Assembly: GCA_028554795.2 (NCBI GenBank)
Contig: CM068827.1
Coordinates: forward strand, 135,562,371 to 135,626,370
DNA from: Sinohyriopsis cumingii
Taxonomy: Eukaryota > Mollusca > Bivalvia > Unionida > Unionidae
Reading direction: 5' to 3'
DNA length: 64,000 bases
In this document: in pieces, positions 63,215 to 64,000 of the stretch
Layout: every line of letters starts with the position of its first letter
Numbering within the stretch: the first letter of the stretch is position 1
Notes under the pieces: model-generated
Told to the model about the DNA's origin: nothing
Database searches by the model: none
What the model saw: the letters and a program-made list of their open reading frames with translations, nothing else
Translations under genes and position numbers: made by a program

Positions 63215-63230
63215 AGCCCTGAAAAGGGCT
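63215..63230 (-). terminator. Histone-like 3' stem-loop with ACCCA and purine element
   Basis: Minus strand AGCCCTTTTCAGGGCT, then ACCCAATAGTCT and AGAAAAGAAA; 28 nt past the stop of the 63259 gene. Confidence 0.8.
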
Positions 63231-63258
63231 GTTTTTTTTAAACTCCAGATGCACCTAT

Positions 63259-63567
63259 CTAATGGTTGCACCTTCCTGGCCTGGCGCCGCACACGCATCT
63301 TCTTCCCCAGTCTTCTTTCACCTTTCTTCTGGGGAGCGCAGAGGGAGGATGATTCGCTTCAGCACCCCAATCCTCTGTTTCAGGAATATTAAACGACATC
63401 ATCTCTTCTCTTTTCTTTTCCTCCTCTTCCCTCTGTCTTCTCTCCTCTTCTTCCTTCTTTATTCTTGCTTCTTCTACGATAGCCTCCGCTGATAGTTCGT
63501 TTACTATCCGCCTGGCATATTCCAGGTGCATCTGGAGTTCTAACAGTTTCACTATTCTGCTAGTCAT
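63259..63567 (-). CDS. Coiled-coil protein with CVCGARPGRC end (third element)
   Basis: 102 residues from the ATG at 63567 (MTSRIVKLLELQMHLEYARR), with helix EEARIKKEEEERRQREEEEK, IPETEDWGAEANHPPSALP and the end GRRCVCGARPGRCNH. It is 55 residues shorter than the 52413 homologue because the Pro/Gln-rich centre is missing, while both ends are conserved. TATA-like box at 63624-63630, promoter block at 63644-63659. Confidence 0.8.
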   Translation of the reverse strand: MTSRIVKLLELQMHLEYARRIVNELSAEAIVEEARIKKEEEERRQREEEEKKREEMMSFNIPETEDWGAEANHPPSALPRRKVKEDWGRRCVCGARPGRCNH

Positions 63568-63623
63568 TCTTCTGGCTGTGTTGATCAATCAACAAGGGTA
63601 GCTGGACTGCCGAACGAGTTTCA

Positions 63624-63659
63624 ATTTATACTGAAAGCGCGTACGTGAAGGAAAACATC
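63624..63659 (-). promoter_or_regulatory. Shared promoter block and TATA box (63567 gene)
   Basis: Minus strand GATGTTTTCCTTCACG (63644-63659), TACGCGCTTTCAG, TATAAATT (63623-63630). Upstream, GATCTAGGTAAGATGA and the second motif (63726-63750) repeat the order seen before 52413. Confidence 0.7.
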
Positions 63660-63759
63660 CCCCTAAAAACATAAAATTCATCTTACCTAGATCATGACCA
63701 AAAAAAAAAACAACAACAACGCGCGGACCTAAAAGAAACACTCGCTCACTTTTTTATGC

Positions 63760-64000
63760 TACCCATCACTTCAATAGACTATCCACATACTCAAAGCAAT
63801 CCAATCTAACCCCAAATATACACCTCAAGCAGCCCAAAAAAAACAAACAAACATCATTTTAATCTACTATCCACACCAACCTACTTTATCACTTACAAAC
63901 ACAAACACACCAACACATACCCTCAAAATTTTTAAGAAAGAGTTAGTGTTTATTTTCACACTACTCTACCTACACACATTGGCAAATGGATCATTACTTC
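63760..64000. other. CA-rich spacer, third element
   Basis: Inverted counterpart of 52010-52230; carries AGTGTTTATTTTCACACTAC. No gene before the window end; a homologue of the 51570 gene would be expected beyond it. Confidence 0.55.

Larger units (their letters stand above)
62170..64000. mobile_element. Third Polinton-family element (left end; continues off window)
   Basis: Starts AGTAGTGAAGTGGGATACCC inside a LINE copy. Its tip has the same iteron layout as the autonomous element but a different core. Inside lie minus-strand homologues of the coiled-coil genes at 53320 and 52413, in the expected order, with their promoter blocks and hairpins. Whether it is autonomous cannot be told. The 6-bp duplication, if present, should be GACTTT (62164-62169). 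Confidence 0.85.

Overview
This is a window of an animal genome, most likely a marine or aquatic invertebrate (mollusc, annelid or similar; the species cannot be told from the sequence). The host DNA is AT-rich and carries decayed L2/CR1-like and L1-like LINEs, a tRNA-derived SINE and many microsatellites. Into it are packed relatives of one family of large DNA transposons/endogenous viruses: Polintons (Mavericks), also called adintoviruses.

Centrepiece: 33615-54022 is an apparently complete autonomous Polinton/adintovirus of about 20.4 kb, with ~0.3 kb terminal inverted repeats and a perfect 6-bp target duplication (CCCCAT). On the + strand it carries protein-primed DNA polymerase B, a single-BIR IAP-like protein, three tandem paralogues with an F-box-like start, small unknown genes, a packaging ATPase, Lys-rich and pX-like virion proteins, a chromodomain integrase, a two-helix membrane protein, penton-like minor capsid, pVI-like protein, double-jelly-roll major capsid, a conserved Cys/His protein and an adenain-type protease. 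A CCHC zinc-knuckle gene is divergent from polB. Small coiled-coil or basic genes lie near both ends.

Nesting: that element sits inside an older one, 26190-59356 (6-bp duplication GAAGAC), about 12.75 kb before the insertion. The older element has very long (~4.15 kb) terminal inverted repeats filled with ~610-bp tandem units and GT/CA tracts. It has no polymerase, integrase or capsid gene. It keeps a different small gene set (zinc-knuckle relic, two-helix membrane protein, an orphan protein now split by the insertion, a coiled-coil relic), so it looks like a gene-bearing satellite. A second satellite of this type fills 1-11617; inside it, 1-8637 is a near-perfect giant palindrome (arms ~4.26 kb, 117-bp spacer at 4261-4377). 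A third element, with a variant terminal repeat, starts at 62170 inside a LINE copy and runs off the right edge.

Most unexpected signal: the small coiled-coil/basic genes of these elements end not with an ordinary poly(A) site alone but with a 16-nt hairpin matching the animal replication-dependent histone mRNA 3' stem-loop (GGCCCTTTTCAGGGCC or AGCCCTTTTCAGGGCT), usually followed by ACCCA or AGCCA and then by a purine-rich GAAAAGA(A/G)A element placed like the U7 target. The hairpin lies 16-28 nt after the stop codon. Most of these genes also share an upstream block, GATGTTTTCCTTCACG, before a TATA-like box. Core genes such as the protease and the 42.4-42.9 kb gene instead have AATAAA. This suggests a dedicated S-phase-linked expression class.

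Remaining DNA: 11618-26183 and 59363-62169 are host sequence with LINE relics, a decayed PolB fragment (21.3-22.1 kb) and simple repeats; no intact host gene was recognised.
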